Shown here in pieces: positions 14,337 to 21,651 of a stretch of DNA of 38,011 nucleotides. Position 1 is the stretch's first letter, and each line of letters begins with the position of its first letter. The notes below the pieces were generated by a model. It did no database searches. It saw only the letters and a program-made list of their open reading frames with translations, and was not told the DNA's origin. A program made the translations under genes and the position numbers. The DNA is from an uncultured Acidobacteriota bacterium (GTDB lineage Bacteria > Acidobacteriota > Thermoanaerobaculia > UBA5066), in NCBI GenBank assembly GCA_903845115.1, contig CAIMWE010000171.1:1-38011 (forward strand). The letters are read 5' to 3'.

Positions 14337-15308
14337 ATGAAGCTCAGAATCGCACCCGCGCTCACCATCCTCGGGGTCGTCGCTCTCGCATCCGCTCCGG
14401 CTGCCGTCGCCCAGGAGCAGAGCGGGGCGATGCAGGGCCACCAGGCAGTCCTCCAGGCGCCGGACGACCTCTCCCCCGTCGACGGCGAGGACACCCCGGT
14501 CCACATCCACCTGACGCGCGACGCTCGGCCGACGGCGTCGAAGGGGGGGCTCTCGACGGAGGCCAGGCGCACGGCGAACATGACCTACCACGGCGGGAAG
14601 ATCATGCCGTCCGCGGCCACGAAGGCCATCTTCTGGGGCGCGAGCTGGGCCACCTACACGGGTGACAAGATCACCGGGCTCGATGCCTGGTACGCCGGCT
14701 TCAACGCGAGCAATTACTCCAAGACAGGCGGCGAGTACACCGGCACGAACGGCACGACCAACTCGGGGAGTTCGTTCCACCAGGGGCACGTCATCGACAC
14801 GTCGGCGGCGACGGGCGGCGGGAGCACTTCCGCGATCCTCGCCGAAGTCTGCAAGGTGATCACCAGCCCCGACCCGTCGGGGAACGGCTACTACCCCGTC
14901 TACACCGACGTCAAGCGGGGCAACGCCGGCTACTGCGCCTGGCACAGCGCCGGGTCCTGCGGCGGCAAGCCGGTCCAGTTCGCCTTCTTCTTCAACCTCG
15001 ACGGCGACGCAGGGTGCGACCCCGCGGACACGACCACGGGCCACTCGCAGGGGCTCGCGGCCCTCGCCAACGTGACGGCTCACGAGCTTCTCGAGGCGAT
15101 GACCGACCCGGCCAGCCCCGGCGCCTGGTACGACTCGTCGGGCGCCGAGAACGGCGACAAGTGCGCCTGGACCTTCAACGTCCCCTCCGTGGTCTTCCCG
15201 AACGGCACGAGGTGGAAGGTCCAGGGCGAGTGGTCCAACGCGGCCTACACCGCCGGGACCGGGTACGCGAACAGCAGCGGCCAGAAAGGGTGCCTGGACG
15301 GTCACTGA
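14337..15308 (+). CDS. Secreted EXORDIUM/PHI-1-like protein
   Basis: This 323-aa protein starts at the ATG at 14337, chosen because AGGAGG (14323-14328) lies 8 nt upstream and the following 28 residues form a clear signal peptide (KLRIAPALTILGVVALASAPAAVAQ). After a variable region, TYHGGKIMPSAATKAIFWG and the later AHELLEAMTDP...AWYDSSG..GDKCAWTF resemble the plant EXORDIUM/phosphate-induced protein 1 family and its bacterial relatives. HELLEA looks like a zincin HExxH variant in which the second His is Ala, so protease activity is doubtful. Several Cys pairs suggest disulfides. Role is unknown, probably outside the cell. Its stop overlaps the stop region of the convergent SGNH gene by 7 bp. 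Confidence 0.6.
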   Translation: MKLRIAPALTILGVVALASAPAAVAQEQSGAMQGHQAVLQAPDDLSPVDGEDTPVHIHLTRDARPTASKGGLSTEARRTANMTYHGGKIMPSAATKAIFWGASWATYTGDKITGLDAWYAGFNASNYSKTGGEYTGTNGTTNSGSSFHQGHVIDTSAATGGGSTSAILAEVCKVITSPDPSGNGYYPVYTDVKRGNAGYCAWHSAGSCGGKPVQFAFFFNLDGDAGCDPADTTTGHSQGLAALANVTAHELLEAMTDPASPGAWYDSSGAENGDKCAWTFNVPSVVFPNGTRWKVQGEWSNAAYTAGTGYANSSGQKGCLDGH

Positions 15309-16843
15309 GGACCGGACAGCCCCCCGCCAGGCTTCACGAGCTCCGAAGGCCCGCCCCCGCCTCCCGGCGCCGGCGGGCTTTCTCTCTTCCCTCCTTCGCC
15401 GTTCTCCTCCTTCCACTCCCGGTACGCCTCCTGGAGCGCCCCCACGAGCAGCCGGGCGACACGGTCGGAGCCTCCCTTCGTCGTGTGGGTGAAGTCGCCG
15501 CTCACCAGGCGGGGCTCCCGCTCGTACCAGCGGGCCATCGTCCCCTCGCCCCCCATCGCCGCGTACGTGTCGAAGAAGGCGCAGCCGGCTTCGGCCGCCA
15601 CTTGCCGCTGGGCCTCGACGATCTTCGGGATCGACGGCATCGTGACGATCGCCCCGTCCTCCCGTCTCGTCCCGCGGTCCATGGGAGCCATCACGACGAT
15701 GGAGACGCCGGGGAGCGCCCTGCGGATCCTTGCGATCACCTCGAGCCAGTCGAGGCGGTAGCGGGTCCCGGGGATCCCTTCGTACCCGCTCTCGTTCGTG
15801 CCGTAGCTCAGGATCACGAGGTCGCTTCGCCTCGTCGCGAGCGCCTCGATCCACCCTTCCGCGTCGAGGAGCGTCAGCATGTGGACGGCGGCGCCGTTCG
15901 CCCCGAGCGCGTCGTAGACGATTCCAGGCCCTTCCCTCTCCAGGACGACTCCGTGGAGCGAGAGGGGGCCGTCCCCCTTTCCCGCGAGGACGACCTTCCG
16001 GGCCGCCCTCGGCAGACGGACCGAGAAGGACCCGTCCTTCCTCCGCGGGCCGTCCGTCGAGACCTCCACCGCCGGCTCGTCATCCACCGTCAGGGCGAAA
16101 TGCCCCCCGCCGGGCCGGACGAGGTAGGTCACCTCGAGCCGCGTGAAGGTCCCCCTCTCCAGCTCGATCTCGGTCCTGGACGACGCTCCCCCGGAGAACG
16201 AGACTCCCCCGAGGCCGTGAACGCCGCCGTCCCCCGGGGTCAAGAGAGGGCTGAGCGGCTTCCACCCCGAGGCCCGGAGCGAGACTCCGTCGTGCCCGTA
16301 CCACCCCCACGGCCGGCCCGCGAGGACGAACCCGTGCCCGGCGTCGCCGTAGGCAGCCTGGAGCCTCACCCTGGCCTCTCCGGAGATCAGGTCTCCGGTG
16401 AGCGGGGAGTCTCCGAAGTGGCTGATCCTGGTCACCGCTCCCGGCTCCCGCCGCTCGGTCCTGGAAAGCCGGGCGAAGAACGTGTTCAGGGCCCCGGCCT
16501 CGTCCTCGATCTCGACCCCGGCTTCCTCGCGGAGCGGCTCGGCGGAGCGGCGGGCCGAGGGCGGGGCGGGGGGCCGCGGCGGCTCTTCGGCGTCCCGTCC
16601 CCGCACCTCGGCGGGCGGCGGGTCCGTCCGCGCCGGTCCGGGCGCCGGCGGCTCCGGCGTCCGCCACTGCAGGATCGGGACGCGCCCCCGGACCGACAGG
16701 GCGCCGGAGAGGTCGCCGGGCCGCAGGAGACGGTATCTCGCGAGCGGCGGCAGCAGGTAGGGCAGGAGCGCCCCCGCCGCGATCAGGAGGAGCGTCGAGA
16801 GCGTTCTCGGGAACTTCCTCGGCGTGCTCGGATTCCGGTCCAT
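15302..16843 (-). CDS. Membrane-anchored SGNH hydrolase (third of the operon)
   Basis: This 513-aa protein has an N-terminal membrane anchor (about residues 12-35), a Pro-rich linker (about 60-100) and a GDSL/SGNH hydrolase domain. The catalytic blocks are visible: HFGDSPLTGD (Ser146), LGANGAA (Gly block), LSYGTNESG (Asn block) and DFTHTT near the C-terminus (Asp-His). Such proteins with MBOAT partners add or remove acyl groups on cell-wall or exopolysaccharide sugars in the periplasm. The start is set at the ATG at 16843, 2 bp after the MBOAT stop; the frame runs open further upstream only as an overlap of the MBOAT gene. The C-terminal tail is Gly/Pro-rich and low in complexity. It overlaps the convergent EXORDIUM-like gene by 7 bp. 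Confidence 0.78.
   Translation of the reverse strand: MDRNPSTPRKFPRTLSTLLLIAAGALLPYLLPPLARYRLLRPGDLSGALSVRGRVPILQWRTPEPPAPGPARTDPPPAEVRGRDAEEPPRPPAPPSARRSAEPLREEAGVEIEDEAGALNTFFARLSRTERREPGAVTRISHFGDSPLTGDLISGEARVRLQAAYGDAGHGFVLAGRPWGWYGHDGVSLRASGWKPLSPLLTPGDGGVHGLGGVSFSGGASSRTEIELERGTFTRLEVTYLVRPGGGHFALTVDDEPAVEVSTDGPRRKDGSFSVRLPRAARKVVLAGKGDGPLSLHGVVLEREGPGIVYDALGANGAAVHMLTLLDAEGWIEALATRRSDLVILSYGTNESGYEGIPGTRYRLDWLEVIARIRRALPGVSIVVMAPMDRGTRREDGAIVTMPSIPKIVEAQRQVAAEAGCAFFDTYAAMGGEGTMARWYEREPRLVSGDFTHTTKGGSDRVARLLVGALQEAYREWKEENGEGGKRESPPAPGGGGGPSELVKPGGGLSGPQ
15349..15386 (+). terminator. Possible terminator of the EXORDIUM-like gene
   Basis: GCCCGCC (15349-15355) pairs with GGCGGGC (15372-15378), followed by TTTCTCTCTT. 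The loop is long (16 nt). It starts about 40 nt after the EXORDIUM-like stop, but lies inside the 3' coding end of the convergent SGNH gene, whose Gly/Pro-rich tail may partly be shaped by it. A smaller hairpin CGGTC-ACTGAG-GACCG (15299-15314) spans both stop codons. Confidence 0.45.
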
Positions 16844-16845
16844 GG

Positions 16846-18240
16846 TCAGAACGCGAAGTAGATGAACGGCGCGACGGCGGAGCCGCTGGCGTGCCGGACC
16901 GCCGCCGCCACGGCGAGGAGCGCCGTCGCCTGGGCGGCCGGCGGCAGGAGGACGAACCGGGCCCGGAGGCGTGGCAGCCAGCCCTCCGGCAGGAACTGGA
17001 CGGCGAGGCCGGCGGCGATCGCCCCCAGGATGGCCGGGGTGACGTTTCCCGCCCCCGTCGTCCCGTCGAACAGGACCCGGAACACGTCCCGCGCCTGGGA
17101 GATCGTCGGGCACCGGAAGAAGACCCAGGCGGCCGCGACGAAGTGGAACGTCACGACCGTGCCGAGAGCCCGCCGCCAGCCCGGCACCGCCGGCACCGGG
17201 CCCCGGGCAGGACGCCGGGCCGGGCGGAACGACTGGACGAACCGGTGGACGGCGAGCCCGGCCCCGTGCATCACCCCCCAGATCGCGAACGTCCAGGACG
17301 CCCCGTGCCAGAGGCCGCCGAGCGCGAACGTGATCACGAGGTTCAGGTAGGGCCAGACCGTCCCCGGCCTCTTCCCCGGCAGCGAGAAGAAGAGGTAGTC
17401 GCGGAGCCACGTCGAGAGGGAGATGTGCCAGCGGCGCCAGAACTCCGTCAGGTCCGACGCGCGGTAGGGGGAGTTGAAATTCTCCTTCAGGCGGATCCCG
17501 AGGAGAAGGGCCGAACCGATCGCGATGTCGCTGTAGCCCGAGAAGTCGCCCCAGATCTGGACGGCGTACGCGTAGATGCCGACGAGGACTTCCACCGACG
17601 TGTAGAGCCCCGGCACGTCGAACACGCGGCTCGTCAGGTTGACGGCGAGCGGGTCGGCGATCAGGCACTTCTTCACGAAGCCCATCGCGATCAGGAGGAG
17701 GGCCGCGCTCGCCTCCCCGTCGTCGAACGGCCTCGGCTTCTCGGCCTGGGGAAAGAAGGTGTCGGCCCTCGTGATCGGCCCCGCGAGGAGGGTCGGGAAG
17801 AACGACACGAACGCCAGGTAGGCCGGGAACGAAGAGACCGGCTCCCGGTCCCGGCGGTAGACGTCCATCACGTAGCTCATCGACTGGAACGTGTAGAAGG
17901 AGATCCCCGCGGCGAGGACGATCCGGAACGGGAGGTCCCGCGCCAGGAGACCGAAGTACTTGGAGAAGACGAGAAGACCCAGGTCGACGACCAGGCTCGC
18001 GGTCAGGAGCAGCCGGCGTGCCAGCTTCCGCTCCTCCCGGGAGAGCGCCCTCCCGACGGAGAAGTCGACGAGGGCGGTGACGGTCAGGGGGACCAGGCAG
18101 AGGGGGTTCCAGGTCGCGTAGAAGAAGAAACTCGACGCGATCAGGGCCCACACGGCGAGGCGGGGAGAGCCCGCCGCCGCGCGGAAGAGCCCCGCCGCGA
18201 CCAGGAGGAACAGCAGGTAGACCGGCTCGACCAGGCTCAC
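16846..18240 (-). CDS. MBOAT family O-acyltransferase (AlgI/PatA-like)
   Basis: This 464-aa polytopic membrane protein of the membrane-bound O-acyltransferase family shows the AlgI-type landmarks: SSFFFYATWNP, SFYTFQSMSYVMDVYRR, LAGPITRADTFFPQ, GDFSGYSDIAIGSALLLGI, FWRRWHISLSTWLRDYLFF, and LGGLWHGASWTFAIWG with the catalytic His. Family members move an acyl group, usually acetyl, across the inner membrane for transfer to alginate, peptidoglycan or teichoic acid. The GTG at 18240 is chosen: it overlaps the upstream SGNH stop as GTGA and begins the first membrane segment (VEPVYLLFLLVAAGLF). An upstream frame extension is a shadow of the SGNH gene. The acyl donor and acceptor are unknown. Confidence 0.92.
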   Translation of the reverse strand: MSLVEPVYLLFLLVAAGLFRAAAGSPRLAVWALIASSFFFYATWNPLCLVPLTVTALVDFSVGRALSREERKLARRLLLTASLVVDLGLLVFSKYFGLLARDLPFRIVLAAGISFYTFQSMSYVMDVYRRDREPVSSFPAYLAFVSFFPTLLAGPITRADTFFPQAEKPRPFDDGEASAALLLIAMGFVKKCLIADPLAVNLTSRVFDVPGLYTSVEVLVGIYAYAVQIWGDFSGYSDIAIGSALLLGIRLKENFNSPYRASDLTEFWRRWHISLSTWLRDYLFFSLPGKRPGTVWPYLNLVITFALGGLWHGASWTFAIWGVMHGAGLAVHRFVQSFRPARRPARGPVPAVPGWRRALGTVVTFHFVAAAWVFFRCPTISQARDVFRVLFDGTTGAGNVTPAILGAIAAGLAVQFLPEGWLPRLRARFVLLPPAAQATALLAVAAAVRHASGSAVAPFIYFAF

Positions 18241-19520
18241 CGGGCGGCCCGCCACTCCTCGTCGGCCTTCGCCAGACGTTCGAAGAGGAGGCCCGCCAGC
18301 CGGGCATACCCGGGACCGGTCAGGTGGACGAGGTCCCGCTGGGCCTTTCCCTCCTTCGCCCAGCGCCGGATCGACCCGCTCCCGCCCATGGCGGCCTGGG
18401 CGTCCCAGAACGCGCAGCCGGTGCCCGCTGCCGCGTCCCGGAGCGCCCGGGTGACCAGGGGGGCGTTGCGGGTGATGGTCTGCGCCCCTTGTTTCCGCTT
18501 GGCCGCCCGGTCGATCGGGCCCGTGACCAGGATCGAGGCACCGGGGAGGTCTTCCCGCAGGCCGCGGAGAAGCTCCACGGCCCGCGACCGGTAGTCGTTG
18601 AAGTCGAAATCGCCGCGCCCCATGTCGTTGGTCCCGTAGGAGACGATCACGAGGCCGGGGTCCGCCTTCCGGAGCAGCGTCCGCCGGAGATCGGGCTGCC
18701 ACTTCCCGAGCGCGGGCAGCTCGGCGCCGTTCAGCCCGAGCGTGTCCACGACCACCCCCGGCCGGCCGGAGAGGAGGTCGACCCCGAGGATCCGGGTCAG
18801 GCCGCCGCAGGCGTCGCGGATCTCGAGCCGGTGGAGGGCGCTTTCCATCGGTGCCGCGCTGTCGATCGCGACCCACCGGTAGGGGGTATCCCCCACGCCG
18901 GCATGGCTCAGACGGCAGCACGCCTCGTCCGGGGCCTCGCCGCCCTCCGGAGGGTCGAGGAGGCCGGCGAACTGAGTGATCCCGTCGACCGCGACCGAGA
19001 GGCACGCCCCGCCGGAGAGGGTCAGGAGCTCCACCCGGTAGGAGGAGAAGACCCCTTCCAGGCCCGCCGAGCCTTCCGCACCCGTCGGCGCGAGGCCGGT
19101 CCCGGACCTTCCGTAGAGGCCGTCTCCCCCGTCCCGGGCCAGTCCGATCGTCTCCCAGCCTCCCGTCGAGAAGCTACGCGCCTGAGCGTGCCGGAAATAG
19201 AGCCAGGGCTTGCCCGGCATGACGTATCCGGGGCCGCCGTCGCCGAACCGCTCCTGCAGGAGCCGCCGGAGCTCCCCCGTCCAGTAGTCGGCGGCGACGT
19301 GCGAGTCCCCGAAGTGGAGGACCCGCGTCAGCGAGCTCCCGGCCGCTCCCAGCCTGACGAAGAAGGGTCCGAGCGCCTCTCGTCCTTCTATCTCGGCGAT
19401 CGCGGCCCGGGCGGCCGGCTTCCTGGCGGCTGGCTTCTTAGGGACGGCTTCGACCAGGGCCGGAAGGACGGCCAGCGCTACGCCCACCAGCCATGCGGCC
19501 CGCCGAGGGAACGGCTTCAA
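18237..19520 (-). CDS. Secreted SGNH hydrolase (second of the operon)
   Basis: This 427-aa protein has a signal sequence (PRRAAWLVGVALAVLPALVEA) and a Lys/Ala-rich linker (KKPAARKPAARAA), then an SGNH domain. Catalytic blocks: LHFGDSHVAAD (Ser73), LGLNGAE, VSYGTNDMG and DLVHLTGPGY. The start is set at TTG 19520, which overlaps the preceding gene's TGA (TTGA) and has GGAAG just upstream. No ATG is available before the domain, so translational coupling explains the unusual start. It is paralogous to both other SGNH proteins of the operon and closest in its GDSH block to the first one. Role as periplasmic acyl-esterase or acyl-transferase acting with the MBOAT is inferred from context. Confidence 0.8.
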   Translation of the reverse strand: MKPFPRRAAWLVGVALAVLPALVEAVPKKPAARKPAARAAIAEIEGREALGPFFVRLGAAGSSLTRVLHFGDSHVAADYWTGELRRLLQERFGDGGPGYVMPGKPWLYFRHAQARSFSTGGWETIGLARDGGDGLYGRSGTGLAPTGAEGSAGLEGVFSSYRVELLTLSGGACLSVAVDGITQFAGLLDPPEGGEAPDEACCRLSHAGVGDTPYRWVAIDSAAPMESALHRLEIRDACGGLTRILGVDLLSGRPGVVVDTLGLNGAELPALGKWQPDLRRTLLRKADPGLVIVSYGTNDMGRGDFDFNDYRSRAVELLRGLREDLPGASILVTGPIDRAAKRKQGAQTITRNAPLVTRALRDAAAGTGCAFWDAQAAMGGSGSIRRWAKEGKAQRDLVHLTGPGYARLAGLLFERLAKADEEWRAAR

Positions 19521-20791
19521 TTCGTCTTCCGCGCCGTGCCGAGGATCGGCGCCGGAGCCGCGCCGGAAGGCTGGTTCGTCAGCCTGACGCGGCCGGACGG
19601 ATCCCTCTCGAATCGGACGCCTCCCGCGGGGACCGCGGCCGCAGCCGGTATCCGGTTCATCGTCTCCCTTCCGTCGAGCGCTCCGACCAGCAGCCGGGCC
19701 AGCCGAAGATAACCGGGGGAAGTGAAATGGACCAGATCTTCCTGAACGAGGGGCGGCCGCTCCGAGCTCCAGGCCCGGACCGCTCCCGCTCCCCCCATCG
19801 CCTCGGCCAGGTCGACGAAGAGGGCCCCCTCCTGGCGAGCCGCGGCTCCGAACGAGCGGGAGACCAGCTCCCGGGCGGGGACGGCCGCGATCCCGCCGCT
19901 CCTCGTTCGCCGCGCCTGGTCCGGCGGGCCGACCACGACGACGAACGCCGCCGGCAGGGCCCGGCGGACCCTCCCGACCAGCGTGGCCATCTGCTGCGAG
20001 AGGAGGCGCGCCTCCGGCTCGAACGTCCTCGCCTCGTTCGTCCCGAACGCCAGGATGACGACTTCGGGGTCGACGGCCTGGAGCTGGGCGAAGAGAGAAC
20101 TCTCCGGGAGCTTCAGGAGCGACGAGGCGAGCGCCCCGTTCACTCCGACCGGAAAGTAGAGGGCTCCTTGCCTGGAGGAGTCGAGGACCGCCCCCAGAAA
20201 GCGGACCGGCCCGTCCCCTCCTGCCACGATCTCGATCTCGTGCCCCCCGGCGGCTCCGGACGAGACCCTGATCACCTCGACTCCCGGCGGGCCCGCCAGG
20301 CGCCTTTCCGCCGCGACCCTCCCGTCGACTCGGACGACCACCCTTCCACCGGCCGGCTGCCTCCCGAGGAGGATCCGCCCCTCGCTGAACGGACCGGCGA
20401 GGCGCACCGTCGCCCCGCGGGCCGCGGACTCCGCCCACCCGCCGGCCAGGTCGGTCTCCGGATCGGTCGCCGACCTCGCGGGAACCACCTTCCAGCCCCC
20501 CTCGAGACGAAACCTGGAGCCGGCCTCGCCGGTCCGCGGCAGAAGGTCCGGAAGGTAGAGTCCTCCCTCGCCGGTTCCGTAGCGCTGGACGAAGAACGCG
20601 CGAACTGCCGAGGCGAACGCCTCCGCGGCGACGTGCGAATCCCCCAGGTGGAGGACGCGGACCCGGTCCCGGCCCCTCGGCATCCAGACAGGCGACCCGG
20701 ATGCCGCGATCGAAGCGGCCGCAACGGCCGAAGAAGCCGTCATTCCCAGGATCCCCACGAGTGTGAGGAAAGGGCGCGGCACGAAGACCAA
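19517..20791 (-). CDS. Secreted SGNH hydrolase (first of the operon)
   Basis: This 424-aa protein starts with a signal peptide (PRPFLTLVGILGMTASSAVAAAS). The SGNH blocks are LHLGDSHVAAE (Ser52), VGVNGAL, LAFGTNEA and DLVHFTSPGY. The C-terminal 60 residues are an extra Ala/Pro-rich tail (RFERDPSGRVRLTNQPSG). I use TTG 20791, with GGGGAGG 3 nt upstream; GTG 20782 is an alternative and would give the same mature protein. The gene starts 19 bp after the transglycosylase-like gene ends. Three SGNH paralogs around one MBOAT is more than the one or two typical for Pat or Alg systems, suggesting different acceptors or a division into transferase and esterase. Confidence 0.78.
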   Translation of the reverse strand: MVFVPRPFLTLVGILGMTASSAVAAASIAASGSPVWMPRGRDRVRVLHLGDSHVAAEAFASAVRAFFVQRYGTGEGGLYLPDLLPRTGEAGSRFRLEGGWKVVPARSATDPETDLAGGWAESAARGATVRLAGPFSEGRILLGRQPAGGRVVVRVDGRVAAERRLAGPPGVEVIRVSSGAAGGHEIEIVAGGDGPVRFLGAVLDSSRQGALYFPVGVNGALASSLLKLPESSLFAQLQAVDPEVVILAFGTNEARTFEPEARLLSQQMATLVGRVRRALPAAFVVVVGPPDQARRTRSGGIAAVPARELVSRSFGAAARQEGALFVDLAEAMGGAGAVRAWSSERPPLVQEDLVHFTSPGYLRLARLLVGALDGRETMNRIPAAAAVPAGGVRFERDPSGRVRLTNQPSGAAPAPILGTARKTN

Positions 20792-20810
20792 CAGCCTCCC
20801 CTTCGGCCGG

Positions 20811-21425
20811 TCAGTTCGGAAGGCGGGTTGCCTGGGCTTCCCTGTCGATCCGCTGGGCCACCCGCCGATAGGGGCCCCAGTGGTTCGTATGGCCCTGGCT
20901 CCACATCCAGGCCATCACCTCGATCGCCTGGTCCGGGTCCAGGGGACTGTACTTGGCATCCTCCGCGACCAGGCCGAGGCGCTTCATCGCGCGGACGTTC
21001 CGGCGGAAGGTCGACCCGAGGAACTGGCTGACTCCTTCGAAGTGGCCGCTCGGCGAGATCGCCTCGGGCTGCAGACGGCTCTCCTCCCAGAGGACGTGGA
21101 ACATCGTGATCGCCGCATCCGTGATCCCGAACTTCTCGCACTGGCGGGCGACGACGTTCCAGATCTTCAGCGAATGCTCGTCGTCCACTTCGGGAACGGG
21201 ACCGGGCCACCCGAGGGGAAGGGGCGAGAGCTTGGGCCAACCCTCGGGGAGGGTCGACAGGCCAGGCGCCGAGACCGGGGCGATGCTGGCGGAGAGGTCA
21301 CCCGAACGGCTTCCTCCGACGGGAAAGGAGAGGGCGAAAAGACCTGCGATGCCGATTCGGGCGACTTTCGCCGCCGTCGTTCGGCGCCTTCCTGGAACTC
21401 GAACGGAGCTGGATAATTCTTCCAT
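20811..21425 (-). CDS. Lytic-transglycosylase-like (SLT-fold) protein
   Basis: This 204-aa protein has a basic, hydrophobic N-terminus (AAKVARIGIAGLFALSFPVGG) that acts as signal or anchor, then a lysozyme-like domain. WEESRLQPEAISPSGHFEGVSQF matches the transglycosylase pattern E-S-x-P-x-A-x-S-x-x-G-x-x-G-x-x-Q-F, with E115 as the likely catalytic acid; a later segment (DPDQAIEVMAWMWSQG) fits the helical core. The family cleaves peptidoglycan glycan strands. It heads the SGNH-MBOAT operon. In Pat systems O-acetylation of MurNAc blocks such enzymes, so its presence points to peptidoglycan as a possible acceptor. The domain is small and diverged, so activity is not certain. ATG at 21425. Confidence 0.7.
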   Translation of the reverse strand: MEELSSSVRVPGRRRTTAAKVARIGIAGLFALSFPVGGSRSGDLSASIAPVSAPGLSTLPEGWPKLSPLPLGWPGPVPEVDDEHSLKIWNVVARQCEKFGITDAAITMFHVLWEESRLQPEAISPSGHFEGVSQFLGSTFRRNVRAMKRLGLVAEDAKYSPLDPDQAIEVMAWMWSQGHTNHWGPYRRVAQRIDREAQATRLPN

Positions 21426-21651
21426 GATGTTCTTAATCCTATGTTTTCCTGTGGTTTAGAGGGTGGCTCGCCGGGATTGGCTGAGCGCCCTTGGGATAGC
21501 CAGAAACATCGGCCACCTCCGAAAGGTCCAGGAAGGTTTACCTTTCAGGAGTGGATTGTCAAGTCGGACCCTGGAACGCCTTTCTCCCTCTCCGGCCGGC
21601 CTATTCCCTTTGGTCGTCCAGCCGCTAGACTCGGGAAACGGGGGAACGCCG
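21426..21651. other. Divergent intergenic region, no clear promoter seen
   Basis: These 226 bp separate the minus-strand envelope operon from the GMC oxidoreductase. A local AT-rich stretch (21425-21460) should hold the operon promoter; on the minus strand ATAGGAT is the nearest -10-like word, without a matching -35. The plus frame is open back to 21463 but does not resemble the oxidoreductase family, so it is not counted as coding. Confidence 0.4.

Noticed and set aside
12942-15854. Minus-strand open frame of 970 codons
   Set aside because: It lies antisense to the acyl carrier, KASIII and EXORDIUM-like genes, all with family motifs, and has no motif of its own.
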